DNA of 64,000 nt from assembly GCA_017620015.1 (NCBI GenBank), contig JAFZRE010000033.1:272530-336529 (forward strand). The letters run 5' to 3'. The position numbers were made by a program, and so were the translations under genes. Position 1 is the stretch's first letter. Every line of letters starts with the position of its first letter. Below are positions 1-9,073 of this stretch, in pieces. This stretch comes from Bacteroidales bacterium (GTDB lineage: Bacteria; Bacteroidota; Bacteroidia; Bacteroidales; ML635J-15). The notes under the pieces were generated by a model that saw nothing but the letters and a program-made list of their open reading frames with translations, made no database searches and was not told where the DNA came from.

Positions 1-684
1 ATGGAGAACGAAATAGTCCATCGTCCACCATCGGTCAACGACATACCGGCATTTGTCGATACACTTTGTACTGTATTCAACACCGACTCTTATAAAACAT
101 TCATCCATCCTATTATCAGGGGGATCATTATACACTTCATGGTAGCATACATGCACCCATTTGCTGATGGCAACGGACGTACAGCGCGTGCACTTTTCTA
201 TTGGTATATGCTTAAAGAAAAATATTGGATGACAGAATATCTATCGATTTCAAGAATCATAGCACGTTCAAAGATCAGCTACGAAAAATCGTTCCGCTAC
301 ACAGAAATGGACGGAAACGACATCGGTTATTTTGTAACATACAATCTAAAAGTCATACAGAAGGCATTCCAAGAGCTTCAACAATACATCCAGCGCAAAA
401 CTGCAGAGAAAGAAGCCGCTTCTTCGTTTATGCTACTTGGCAACATCAACGAACGCCAAGCGCAAATCATTCAGCTATATATCAACAAGCCAAAAGAAAT
501 ACATACTGTCAAAGACTTCGAAATCAAATTCTCCGTCACTGCCATGACTGCAAAACGCGATATCGTAGGGCTTGTTGAGCGCGGAATACTTGAAGAAATA
601 TCAATCAACAAGGTAAAGAAAGGGTATGTCAAAGGCGCAAGATTTAATGATGCCATTGCCCAAAACAAAAAACAAACTTTATAA
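1..684 (+). CDS. Fic family protein (5' end outside window)
   Basis: This is the C-terminal part of a Fic-domain protein, the family that transfers AMP or a related group onto target hydroxyls. The full Fic motif HPFADGNGRTAR is visible at residues 52-63 of the readable part and includes the catalytic His and the GNGR phosphate loop. After it come helices and a C-terminal winged-helix-like segment (about residues 145-220) with a T-A-K-R-D recognition-helix pattern. The first base of the window is an ATG, but family members are usually 350-430 aa, so the true start is probably upstream. An N-terminal inhibitory helix is not visible. The gene lies directly before hsdS in the same direction, so it may be embedded in the type I restriction operon. 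The AMP-transfer role is inferred from the motif. Confidence 0.85.
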   Translation: MENEIVHRPPSVNDIPAFVDTLCTVFNTDSYKTFIHPIIRGIIIHFMVAYMHPFADGNGRTARALFYWYMLKEKYWMTEYLSISRIIARSKISYEKSFRYTEMDGNDIGYFVTYNLKVIQKAFQELQQYIQRKTAEKEAASSFMLLGNINERQAQIIQLYINKPKEIHTVKDFEIKFSVTAMTAKRDIVGLVERGILEEISINKVKKGYVKGARFNDAIAQNKKQTL

Positions 685-741
685 TTGTTGCAAAATTATA
701 AAGAATTAGCAAGACACAAACACCATACTGAACGCCAAAAA

Positions 742-809
742 TTAGGGGAATTTTTCCTAAAACTTCCCCTAAATTCCTTTATCTCTCGTTCTAAAAACAA
801 TTATCTTTG
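742..809 (+). promoter_or_regulatory. Hairpin plus -7 box upstream of hsdS
   Basis: A 9-bp inverted repeat (TTAGGGGAA at 742-750, TTCCCCTAA at 764-772, 13-nt loop) lies between the Fic gene and hsdS. A Bacteroidetes -7 element TATCTTTG follows at 802-809, 28 bp before the hsdS ATG. The hairpin has no long T tract, so an operator is as likely as a terminator. The presence of the -7 box suggests that hsdS can be transcribed separately from the Fic gene. Confidence 0.5.
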
Positions 810-837
810 TGACCAAATAACAAACAAAAAAAAAAAA

Positions 838-2004
838 ATGACACCCTACCACTGCCTAGGCGACTACATACGCGAAGTGAACGTTCGGAACCGCGACTTG
901 AAAGTGACGAAACCAATGGGCATTAATATTGACAAGCATTTCATGCCGTCAGTAGCAAATGTTATTGGAACAGATTTGTCAAACTACAAAATGGTGCATA
1001 AGAAACAATTTGCTTGCAATCTAATGCATGTTGGCAGAGACGAAAAGATACCGATGGCAATGATGACAGAAGATGAAACAATTATAGTTTCCCCTGCATA
1101 TTTCGTATTTGAGATAATCAAAACAGATATGTTATTACCAGAATATCTAATGATGTGGTTTTCTCGTCCAGAATTTGACAGAAATGCATGGTTCTATACC
1201 GATGCGGATGTACGCGGTGGAATGGACAAAAAAGCATTTATGGATATGCGTCTTCCCGTCCCCACCCTTTCCCGCCAGCGCGAGCTAGTTGCCGAATACG
1301 AAACCCTTACCCGCCGCATCCGCCTAAACGAGCAGATGATTGCCAAGCTTGAGGAAACCGCACAGGCATTGTATAGGAAAATGTTTGTGGAGGGGATTGA
1401 TAAGGAAAAGTTGCCAGAGGGATGGAGAATGGGGAAATTTGGGGAAGTATGTGGAATAAATACCGATAACATTTCATCGAAAGATAAATTTAAGGAAATA
1501 GATTATCTTGATAGTAGCAGTGTGACGAATAATAAATTCGATGCGTACCAACATCTAATAATAGGAAAAGATGAAATACCAAGTAGGGCAAAAAGAAAAG
1601 TAAAAACTAACGACATTGTCTATTCAACGGTACGCCCCAATCTCAAGCACTATGGAATAATAAAAGGTAATGTTGGCAATGTTGTTGTTTCAACTGCTTT
1701 TGCTGTAATACGTTCAAATACACCTGAAATATCTAATGAGTTATTGTATATGATTCTTACAGATGACTCTTTTACTGAAATACTTCAAGGAATAGCAGAA
1801 ATGAGCAAGGCAACTTATCCTTCTATTACACCGGAAAATATTATGGAATTGAAAGTTGCTTTGCCAAAACGAATGGATAATGTTTTTTCTGAATTAAACC
1901 AGCAGGTGAAACAAATATTTGAAAATATTGCGATTAGACATAAAGAGAACTCAAACCTAACAGAACTACAGTCTTTACTGCTTGCCAAGATGGGGGATCT
2001 GTAA
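838..2004 (+). CDS. hsdS: Type I restriction-modification specificity subunit HsdS
   Basis: This is the DNA-recognition subunit of a type I restriction-modification complex. About 388 residues hold two target-recognition domains (roughly 1-180 and 210-330). Each is followed by a helical conserved region: the LPVPTLSRQRELVAEYETL / KLEETAQALYRKMF spacer around 140-190, and a C-terminal helix ending LTELQSLLLAKMGDL. ATG 838 was chosen rather than the upstream TTG at 685. It follows an A-rich leader and a -7 box at 802-809, and residues translated upstream of it do not resemble HsdS. The first recognition domain is somewhat short. The methylase gene hsdM is not in the window and is expected to the left. 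hsdR follows at 3382, separated by two unrelated genes. Confidence 0.9.
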   Translation: MTPYHCLGDYIREVNVRNRDLKVTKPMGINIDKHFMPSVANVIGTDLSNYKMVHKKQFACNLMHVGRDEKIPMAMMTEDETIIVSPAYFVFEIIKTDMLLPEYLMMWFSRPEFDRNAWFYTDADVRGGMDKKAFMDMRLPVPTLSRQRELVAEYETLTRRIRLNEQMIAKLEETAQALYRKMFVEGIDKEKLPEGWRMGKFGEVCGINTDNISSKDKFKEIDYLDSSSVTNNKFDAYQHLIIGKDEIPSRAKRKVKTNDIVYSTVRPNLKHYGIIKGNVGNVVVSTAFAVIRSNTPEISNELLYMILTDDSFTEILQGIAEMSKATYPSITPENIMELKVALPKRMDNVFSELNQQVKQIFENIAIRHKENSNLTELQSLLLAKMGDL

Positions 2005-2057
2005 AAATGGCAGAGTGACAGGATCATATAACAGCATTGTTATATTTTCATACACAA

Positions 2058-2156
2058 GACTGACTTAATGTCAGTCATTATTGGCATATTCAATACATAT
2101 TAACAAATGGTATGGTTATTGAGCAAAGATGTGGCGTTAACGCCTCATAATCTTTG
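2058..2156 (+). promoter_or_regulatory. Two palindromes before the zinc-ribbon gene
   Basis: The gap after hsdS holds a 7-bp hairpin (GACTGAC 2058-2064, GTCAGTC 2070-2076) and a perfect 12-bp palindrome GGCGTTAACGCC at 2133-2144. The second abuts a near-consensus -7 element (TAATCTTTG, 2148-2156). The first may end the hsdS transcript. The second is placed like a repressor site for the next gene. Both roles are inferred. Confidence 0.4.
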
Positions 2157-2198
2157 TATTTAGCGAGGATGAGGGGGGAAATTAAAACAATTATAGCT

Positions 2199-2606
2199 AT
2201 GGGACTTTACGAAGGCATAAAAGATGTTGCAAAAATTGTACAAAAAGCAGACAATGTTGAACTATATCGTCAACTAATCGATTTAAGCGCACAGGCATTA
2301 GATATGCAAGCCACTATAAATAAATTAACGGAAGAAAACGCCGAACTCAAGAAAAGACAAGATTTAGAAGAACGCATAGAACGCCATCAAGAACTTTACC
2401 TAACTTTAAAGGGCGATGAAAACAACATCTTCTATTGCTCACATTGCTGGGATAGTGATGGAAAATTGATTCAAATGTCAACAAAGAATGGACTTTACCA
2501 ATGCCCACATTGTCAACAGAAAGGAATACATGACAAAGATGCTTACAATGAAAAAATGAATAAAAGCAAACCTTTCTACGCTCCTCCCAAAAGCAGAAAA
2601 TGGTAG
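2199..2606 (+). CDS. Coiled-coil protein with C-terminal zinc ribbon
   Basis: A 135-aa protein of unknown function. The N-terminal half is helical (IVQKADNVELYRQL onward) with a likely coiled coil around residues 40-70 rich in E, K and L. The C-terminal half holds two CxxC pairs, CSHC and CPHC, spaced like a zinc ribbon. This suggests metal binding and contact with nucleic acid or protein. Similar helix-plus-ribbon proteins occur in bacterial defence and mobile regions, but I do not recognise a named family. ATG 2199 was preferred over TTG 2154 or ATG 2169 because the helical core begins there. It lies between hsdS and the RAYT gene. Confidence 0.6.
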   Translation: MGLYEGIKDVAKIVQKADNVELYRQLIDLSAQALDMQATINKLTEENAELKKRQDLEERIERHQELYLTLKGDENNIFYCSHCWDSDGKLIQMSTKNGLYQCPHCQQKGIHDKDAYNEKMNKSKPFYAPPKSRKW

Positions 2607-2637
2607 AATTTGATGCAGATTTTTCTTGACAAACAGA

Positions 2638-3228
2638 ATGGCGGAATTGTACAAGAATAAATATCGGGGATTGCCACACAGGTTGCGCGGATGGGATTAT
2701 GCAGGAAACGGGTATTATTTCATAACCATTGTCACACACGAACGCAAAAATTATTTCGGTCAAATCGAAAATGGCGAAATGATATACAGCGAAATGGGGA
2801 AAATCGTATATGAAGAATTTTTCAAATCGTTCGAAATTCGCGAAGAATTGTTTCTGGGGGAATTCGTATTGATGCCCAACCATTTGCACGCAATAATAAT
2901 ATTGAACAAACCGGAATGCACGAACGGCGATGTAGGGTCGCACGGCCGTACGACCCTACACGACCGTTCACAACAACCACCAAAATTCGAACGCAAACCA
3001 AAATCCATTTCGTCATTCGTTGCATGTTTCAAATCATCAACAATACACCGCATCGACGATTGGATTGACGCGAACGGATTGAATATCAAAAAATTCAACA
3101 AGGACAACAAATTGTGGCAACCTAATTACCACGACCACATTATTCGCAACGAAACAGAATACCACAACATTTCCAAATATATCATCGAAAACCCTATGAA
3201 ATGGGAAGAATCCGGACAAACACCATAA
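2638..3228 (+). CDS. REP-associated tyrosine transposase (RAYT, IS200-like Y1)
   Basis: A single-domain HUH endonuclease of 196 aa that nicks and rejoins single-stranded DNA at REP hairpins. The HUH pair is H82-L-H84 inside MPNHLHAIIIL, and the catalytic tyrosine is Y164 in LWQPNYHDHII. The N-terminus GLPHRLRGWDYAGNGYYFITI is typical of RAYTs. ATG 2638 was chosen over the TTG at 2626. Residues about 95-111, in the variable loop after the HUH strand, are encoded by a 48-bp palindrome at 2922-2969. The gene therefore appears to carry its own REP-like substrate. It sits between hsdS and hsdR and splits the restriction operon. The distant 28-bp palindromes in this window are plausible substrates. 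Confidence 0.9.
   Translation: MAELYKNKYRGLPHRLRGWDYAGNGYYFITIVTHERKNYFGQIENGEMIYSEMGKIVYEEFFKSFEIREELFLGEFVLMPNHLHAIIILNKPECTNGDVGSHGRTTLHDRSQQPPKFERKPKSISSFVACFKSSTIHRIDDWIDANGLNIKKFNKDNKLWQPNYHDHIIRNETEYHNISKYIIENPMKWEESGQTP
2922..2969. repeat. 48-bp imperfect palindrome inside the RAYT gene (REP-like)
   Basis: The inner 28 bp (2932-2959) begin GTAGGGTCG and end CGACCCTAC around a near-perfect centre. Outer arms GAACGG / CCGTTC extend it to 48 bp with the same centre of symmetry and only three mismatched pairs per 19-bp arm. The GTAG foot matches the tetranucleotide that RAYT enzymes recognise in known REP systems. The palindrome stays in frame and is translated. Confidence 0.85.
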
Positions 3229-3290
3229 CCCGATGATTTATTTTCTCTATCCGCAACACAATGGCACAGATTTTTAGCTCGCGTCAGCCA

Positions 3291-3337
3291 CAATCGTAAA
3301 TCGTAATTCGTCAATCGTAAATAATATTATATCTTTG
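3291..3337 (+). promoter_or_regulatory. hsdR promoter with TCGTAAA repeat
   Basis: Three TCGTAAA-type words fill 3291-3322. Seven bases later there is a -7 element TATCTTTG (3330-3337), 44 bp before the hsdR ATG. The same 32-bp block in the same place occurs before the -7 boxes at 36948 and 37905, and a relative lies on the minus strand before gtrA. Confidence 0.65.
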
Positions 3338-3381
3338 CACAATGTTAGAATTTACAGCAACCGACCGAAAGGAGAATAGCA

Positions 3382-6300
3382 ATGCCCTACTTCAACGAAA
3401 GCCAATTGGAACAATCGATTATCAGCCTGCTCGAGGCGCAAGGCTACCAATATGTTAAAGGAGAAAACATCGAGCGCAACCTAGATGAAGTTGTACTGCA
3501 GGACGACCTTCGCACCTACCTGCGCAACCGCTACCGCAACGACTGCATCACCGAACAGGAAGTCGAAAATGCCGTACGCCGAATAATGCAACGCGATGGT
3601 GGTTCGCTATACGACGAGAACAAGCAAACTATATCGCTGATAATGAACGGTTTTTCGCTAAAACGCGAAGACTGCACAAAAGCAAACCTATACATACACC
3701 CGATAGCTTTCGACAAGGCTAACCAAAAGCACAATATCTTCAAGATAGTCAACCAGTTCGACATAATCGGACAGGAACACCGCATACCCGATGCCATCAT
3801 CTTTGTCAACGGTCTGCCGATGGTGGTCTTCGAATTCAAGAATGCAATCAAGGAAAACACAACCATCGAGAACGCCTACAACCAGCTCACCGTGCGCTAT
3901 CGCCGCGACATTCCCGCCCTGTTCAAATACACGGCTTTCATAGTCATCTCCGACGGCGTAAACAACAAGTTCGGAACACTTTACACTCCGTACGAATTCT
4001 TCTATGCGTGGCGCAAGATAAACGCCAAGGACAAGGCAAGCGACAGCATTCCGTCGCTACGCACAATGGTTGACGGACTTTTCCGCCACGACAGGCTGCT
4101 AGATGTAATACACAACTTCATCTATTTCCCCGACACCACAAAGCAGGAACAGAAGTTCATCTGCCGCTATCCGCAATACTTTGCAGCTCGCGCATTGTAC
4201 CAGAATATCCTGAACCACAGTCATCTGCGTCCCGATGGAGACGGCAAGGGAGGCATATATTTCGGTGCTACCGGCTGCGGGAAGTCGCTCACAATGCTTT
4301 TTCTCTGCCGACTGCTGATGAAAAGCAAGCAACTTTCAAGCCCAACCATAGTACTCATCACCGACCGCACCGACCTTGACGACCAGCTTTCGCGATTGCT
4401 TGTAAACGCCAAAAAGTTTGTCGGCGACGAAATGATTGTTCAGGTCGATAGCCGCGAGGACTTGAAAACCAATCTTGAAGGACGTAGCAGCGGTGGCGTG
4501 TTCCTAACCACAATTCAGAAATTCTCGAAAGACATAAACTGCCTGTCGCAACGAGCCAACATTATATGTATCAGCGACGAAGCCCACCGTTCGCAGACTC
4601 AGCTCGACGAAAAGGTAGTTGTAACCGACACTGGAGTAAAACGCTCGTACGGCTTCGCCAAATATCTGCGCGATTCGCTGCCCAATGCAACATACGTAGG
4701 ATTTACAGGCACGCCAATCGACTCGGCAATAGAGGTTTTCGGCGACATTGTTGACGAGTATTCGATGATTGAAGCCGTACAGGACGGCATTACCAAACGC
4801 ATTGTATATGAAGGTCGTGCATCGAAAGTCATTGCCGACAGCCAGATGCTGAAAGATATAGAGGCATACTACGACCGCTGTGCAGAAGAGGGCTCAAACG
4901 AATACCAGATTGAAGCCAGCAAGAAGGCAATGTCGCAGATGTGCGTGGTACTCAACAACCCCGACCTTATACAGCGTCTTGCAGACGACTTTGTTCGCCA
5001 CTACGAACGCCGTGTAGAAGAAGGCAGCACCGTAAAAGGAAAGGCAATGATTGTATGCGCCGACCGCACAATCGCCTATTCCATCTACAAGGCAATAGTT
5101 TCGCTGCGTCCCGAATGGGCGGAGGTCAAGACCTGCTGCGACGGGGAAATACTTACAAAAGAGGAAGAGGAGAAAATCAAGCCCATCGAAAAAATCAAAC
5201 TGGTGTGCATACGCCAGAAAGATGACGCCCCCGAACTATATAAACTGCTTGGCAGCGACGAGGAACGCAAGAAGCTCGACTTGCAGTTCAAGGAGGAGAA
5301 GTCAAACTTCAAGATAGCCATAGTGGTAGATATGTGGATTACGGGCTTCGATGTTCCTTGTCTCGACACAATGTACTGCTACAAGCCACTGCAGATGCAC
5401 ACGCTTATTCAGACCATCAGCCGCGTAAACCGTAACTATCCGGGCAAGGAGAAAGGTCTTGTCGTCGATTACCTTGGCATCAAGAAGAAATTCAATGCCG
5501 CAATGAACCGCTACGCCAACGGCAAAAACGAAGGTACGCCTGTAGAGGTAATCGAAAACGCACTAAAACTGTTCCGCGACGAACTGGACATTCTGCGCCG
5601 TATGTTCAACGGGTTCGACTACCAGCCCTTCTTCTACGGGAAACCGCTCGAACAGCTTGAATGCCTGAACAATGCAGCAGAACTAATGATGACTACCGAA
5701 GAAGGTGAAAAGCGGTTTGTCCGCCACACCAGCACGATGAAGACATCGTACAACCTATGTTGTAACCACGACAGCATTAGCAACGAGGAAGTCAACGATG
5801 TCCATTTCTTCAGTGGTGTACGCTCAGTCATTACCAAGATCACCAGAGGAGTCGCCCCCGACACAACTCAAATGAACCGCCATGTGCTGAAGATGGTAAA
5901 CGAAGCACTTGTGTCGGAAGAAGTTGTGGAACTTAACAACATGATACTCGACAAGATTGAGGAGATTGACCTGTTGGCATCCAAATACCTAGAACGCTTG
6001 AAACGACTGCCTTTGAAGAATACCAAGGTAAAACTTATGGAGCAACTGCTAAAGCGTGTAATAGATTGCGTAAGGACAGTCAACAAGATGAAAGCCACGG
6101 ATTTCTCGGAGCGGCTGCAAGGCATAATCAAGCAATACAACGACCGTAGCGACGACATAGTTATGGCCGACGAGATTGTTACAGAAGTTGCAAACCAGCT
6201 TGCACAACTTTTCGAGGACATCAAGAAAGATGCAGTTTTGCCCGATGGCATTCCCGACATTGAAGTCAAGTCGTTTTACGACATACTCAAGGGAGTTGCA

Positions 6301-6621
6301 GAACGCTATGGCTTTGCCGACAAATACACGGAAGAAGAGTACATTGAACTGGCAAAGAATGTAAAGGAAGTCGTTGACGACAAGTCCAAATACATCGACT
6401 GGGACAAGCGCAGCGACATCAAGGCGGAAATGAAAGTTGCAATTATTCTAACTCTTGCCAAGGGCAAATATCCGCCAGCCACCCGCGACGAGGTTTTCCG
6501 TGCCATCTTCGAACAAGCCGAAAACTTCAAGAAAAACAAGGACATAAGCGACACTAAACAATATTCTCGCGGTGCCGATTATTCGCTAATGGTATCGGAA
6601 CCAGAATTCTGCGAAGAATAA
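3382..6621 (+). CDS. hsdR: Type I restriction endonuclease subunit R (HsdR)
   Basis: This is the motor and nuclease subunit of a type I restriction enzyme, which pulls DNA past the complex with ATP and cuts at a distance. The 1079-aa length is normal. The N-terminal PD-(D/E)xK nuclease shows D137 and E151-F-K153. The SF2 helicase part shows Walker A GATGCGKS at 295-302, DEAH at 399-402, motif III FTGTPID and late motifs around DMWITGFDVPCLDTMY and QTISRVNRNYPGK. The last 350 residues are helical and bind the rest of the complex. It has its own promoter (3330-3337), which would keep expression going despite the RAYT gene between hsdS and hsdR. No frameshift is seen, so the subunit looks functional. 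Confidence 0.96.
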   Translation: MPYFNESQLEQSIISLLEAQGYQYVKGENIERNLDEVVLQDDLRTYLRNRYRNDCITEQEVENAVRRIMQRDGGSLYDENKQTISLIMNGFSLKREDCTKANLYIHPIAFDKANQKHNIFKIVNQFDIIGQEHRIPDAIIFVNGLPMVVFEFKNAIKENTTIENAYNQLTVRYRRDIPALFKYTAFIVISDGVNNKFGTLYTPYEFFYAWRKINAKDKASDSIPSLRTMVDGLFRHDRLLDVIHNFIYFPDTTKQEQKFICRYPQYFAARALYQNILNHSHLRPDGDGKGGIYFGATGCGKSLTMLFLCRLLMKSKQLSSPTIVLITDRTDLDDQLSRLLVNAKKFVGDEMIVQVDSREDLKTNLEGRSSGGVFLTTIQKFSKDINCLSQRANIICISDEAHRSQTQLDEKVVVTDTGVKRSYGFAKYLRDSLPNATYVGFTGTPIDSAIEVFGDIVDEYSMIEAVQDGITKRIVYEGRASKVIADSQMLKDIEAYYDRCAEEGSNEYQIEASKKAMSQMCVVLNNPDLIQRLADDFVRHYERRVEEGSTVKGKAMIVCADRTIAYSIYKAIVSLRPEWAEVKTCCDGEILTKEEEEKIKPIEKIKLVCIRQKDDAPELYKLLGSDEERKKLDLQFKEEKSNFKIAIVVDMWITGFDVPCLDTMYCYKPLQMHTLIQTISRVNRNYPGKEKGLVVDYLGIKKKFNAAMNRYANGKNEGTPVEVIENALKLFRDELDILRRMFNGFDYQPFFYGKPLEQLECLNNAAELMMTTEEGEKRFVRHTSTMKTSYNLCCNHDSISNEEVNDVHFFSGVRSVITKITRGVAPDTTQMNRHVLKMVNEALVSEEVVELNNMILDKIEEIDLLASKYLERLKRLPLKNTKVKLMEQLLKRVIDCVRTVNKMKATDFSERLQGIIKQYNDRSDDIVMADEIVTEVANQLAQLFEDIKKDAVLPDGIPDIEVKSFYDILKGVAERYGFADKYTEEEYIELAKNVKEVVDDKSKYIDWDKRSDIKAEMKVAIILTLAKGKYPPATRDEVFRAIFEQAENFKKNKDISDTKQYSRGADYSLMVSEPEFCEE

Positions 6622-6680
6622 ATATGAACAAAACGATTGATATTTTTACTAATTTCGCACCTTATAATTATTACTAGCAA

Positions 6681-7391
6681 ATGACACACAAACTCACTAC
6701 CATATCGCTCTGCATCATCGCCTTGCTCGCTTTCGTAGCTTGCAACAAGGAAAACGAAATTCCTGCCGACGTGGAATTTGCCGCCGACAAGCAGTACTTT
6801 CCGTTACAGACCGACAAGGCTCTGATTTACAAGGTAACAGAAATCAACATTGACAAACCGAGCGACTACTACGATACCGCTGTTTACTACCTGCGCGAAC
6901 GCACCGACATTCCTTTTATCGACAATGAAGGCGACACCGCCTACCGCATCGAACGCTACAAGTCGCCAACACAAAGCTACAACTGGAAAATCAGCGACGT
7001 GTGGGAAGCCAAGCTAACTACCTATACCGCCGAGAAAGTCGAAGAAAACCAAAGGTTTATCAAGATAAAGTTTCCGCTTGTAAAAGGCAAGAACTGGAAT
7101 GGCAACCTGAAGAACGAACTCGATGCAAAGGACTGCACAATAACATCGTTATCGTCAACATACAATAACGGAAACATTCATCTTGACTCATGCATTTCAA
7201 TCACACGCGACAGCAGCCTATCACAAATAAGCAAGATTTACGACGTTGAAATATACGCAAGAAACATCGGACTGGTATATAAGGAGATAACTGACATAAA
7301 CTCGCAGGAAGTTGTGTATGGAGTGCCGATTGAAAACAGAATATATCGCGGAACGATTTATTATCAAGAACTTATTGGAATAGAAGAATGA
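6681..7391 (+). CDS. Bacteroidetes lipoprotein, unknown function
   Basis: A 236-aa protein with a lipoprotein signal ending in the lipobox AFVAC (Cys20), so it is probably anchored in the envelope. The mature part is rich in beta strands and acidic residues (FPLQTDKALIYKVTEI, FPLVKGKNWNGN). Proteins of this general look are common in Bacteroidetes without known function. It overlaps the start of the T9SS protease by 4 bp and was probably translated with it. No enzyme motif was seen. Confidence 0.65.
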   Translation: MTHKLTTISLCIIALLAFVACNKENEIPADVEFAADKQYFPLQTDKALIYKVTEINIDKPSDYYDTAVYYLRERTDIPFIDNEGDTAYRIERYKSPTQSYNWKISDVWEAKLTTYTAEKVEENQRFIKIKFPLVKGKNWNGNLKNELDAKDCTITSLSSTYNNGNIHLDSCISITRDSSLSQISKIYDVEIYARNIGLVYKEITDINSQEVVYGVPIENRIYRGTIYYQELIGIEE

Positions 7392-9073
7392 AGAAAACAC
7401 TTTTGATAGCAACCTTGATTGCACTTTGCACTGGCGCATTTGCCCAGATTGGACCGGACTTGTACTTCATCGAATTCACCGACAAGAACAATACCCCCTA
7501 CTCGCTCGACAATCCTCTGGAATATCTGAGCCAAAGGGCTATCGAACGCCGACAGGCACAAAACATTGCCATCGACTCGCTCGACTTGCCAGTAAATCCG
7601 TCGTACATTGCCGCCTTGCAGGAACTTGGACTTGAAATCGTCAACCCTACCAAATGGCTCAACGGCACAACCGTCCGCACCGATGATTACAACCTTGTTT
7701 TACAGGCACGTAACCTTCCTTTCGTGAAGTCAACGCCAAGATTCGAAATCGACACCGTTGAAACTGCCAAGAAAGTCAACAAGACAATGATGGTAAAAGG
7801 AAACAACCCGAGCACAAACATTCTCGCACCTAAATACACTGATTCAGAATACGGATTTTCATACAATCAGATAGCTCTTCACAACGGACACTTGCTTCAC
7901 GCAGAAGGATTTAAGGGCGAAGGTATGCTCATTGCTGTTACCGATGGCGGTTTTACCAATGCCGACCAGATGAGAAGCCTTGAATACCTGCGCAACTCGG
8001 GAAGAATTGTTGCCACCCGCGACTTCGCCTACGGAAATTCATCGGTTTACGGTCACCACGCACATGGTTCGATGGTGCTATCGATAATGGCAGGCTACCT
8101 GCCAGGCGAATACATTGGTTGCGCCCCCGAAGCCGACTACATACTCATCACCAGCGAAAGCGATGACTACGAGGAAATTATCGAGGAGTTCAACTGGGTT
8201 TCGGCAATAGAATACGCCGACAGCATGGGCGCCGACCTCGCAAATGTTTCCCTCGGATATGTCGATTTCGACAGCGAACGCTACAACCATTCACGCGACG
8301 ACATGGACGGACATACCAATCCCAGTAGCATCGGAGCCAACATCGCCGCCAGCAGAGGAATGATTATTGTAGTTGCCGCAGGAAATAGCGGACAGGACGA
8401 GAACGGACATGTGTGGATTGGTGCACCTTCGGATGCCTATGACATTATAACAGTTGGAGCTATCGACGTTTACGAAGACTGTGCACCTTTCAGTTCTTAC
8501 GGATTCGTTGAAGAAAATCGCATAAAACCCGACATCGTTTCTGTTGGATGGAATGCTTACGCCGACTACATAAACGACTCAATAGCGACTGGTTCTGGAA
8601 CATCGTTCGCAACACCGCTTAGCACAGGACTTATCGCTTGCTTCTGGCAGAAATTCCATGACAAAACAAGTGCAGAAATCCGCGAAGCAATATTTTCGGC
8701 AACTCGCCCAACAAATCCTATCTGGGACGGTGATACAACGCTGACAACTGGAACGCCAAACATATTTACTGGTCGCGGAATTGTCGACTTTGAGGTGGCA
8801 TCGAACCTGTTGACAGAAAAAACAGAAAATCAAGCCTCATTCGGAATCGAACTCTACCCTACCCCGACTTCCGACATTATTACAATAAACCTCAATTCCG
8901 ACAAGAAGGCTCAGATGAACATCTTCTCGATCGACGGAAGACTTCTCGACTACAAGAAAAACGTTTCGCACGAAGCAAAATACGACTTCGCGAAATACCC
9001 GGCAGGAAAATACATTGTCAGCATCAGTATCGACAAGCAAATCGTTTTCTCGCAAACCATCATCAAGCAATGA
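7388..9073 (+). CDS. Subtilisin-like serine protease (S8) with T9SS sorting domain
   Basis: A secreted protease of 561 aa. The signal peptide (MKKTLLIATLIALCTGAFA) is followed by a propeptide region, then the catalytic triad: D186 in IAVTDGGF, H226 in HAHGSMV and S406 in GTSFATP, in normal S8 order. From about 485 the C-terminus is a type A T9SS sorting domain. It has the ELYPTPTSD start, the NIFSIDGRLL middle and the KYIVSISIDKQIVFSQTIIKQ end, so the protein is expected at the outer surface or outside the cell. It overlaps the preceding lipoprotein by 4 bp and xseA by ATGA at 9070-9073, which gives a three-gene unit of unlikely functional relation. Confidence 0.92.
   Translation: MKKTLLIATLIALCTGAFAQIGPDLYFIEFTDKNNTPYSLDNPLEYLSQRAIERRQAQNIAIDSLDLPVNPSYIAALQELGLEIVNPTKWLNGTTVRTDDYNLVLQARNLPFVKSTPRFEIDTVETAKKVNKTMMVKGNNPSTNILAPKYTDSEYGFSYNQIALHNGHLLHAEGFKGEGMLIAVTDGGFTNADQMRSLEYLRNSGRIVATRDFAYGNSSVYGHHAHGSMVLSIMAGYLPGEYIGCAPEADYILITSESDDYEEIIEEFNWVSAIEYADSMGADLANVSLGYVDFDSERYNHSRDDMDGHTNPSSIGANIAASRGMIIVVAAGNSGQDENGHVWIGAPSDAYDIITVGAIDVYEDCAPFSSYGFVEENRIKPDIVSVGWNAYADYINDSIATGSGTSFATPLSTGLIACFWQKFHDKTSAEIREAIFSATRPTNPIWDGDTTLTTGTPNIFTGRGIVDFEVASNLLTEKTENQASFGIELYPTPTSDIITINLNSDKKAQMNIFSIDGRLLDYKKNVSHEAKYDFAKYPAGKYIVSISIDKQIVFSQTIIKQ

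Noticed and set aside
685..837. TTG 685 as the hsdS start
   Set aside because: The extra 51 residues hold a hairpin and a promoter in DNA and do not resemble HsdS; ATG 838 fits better.
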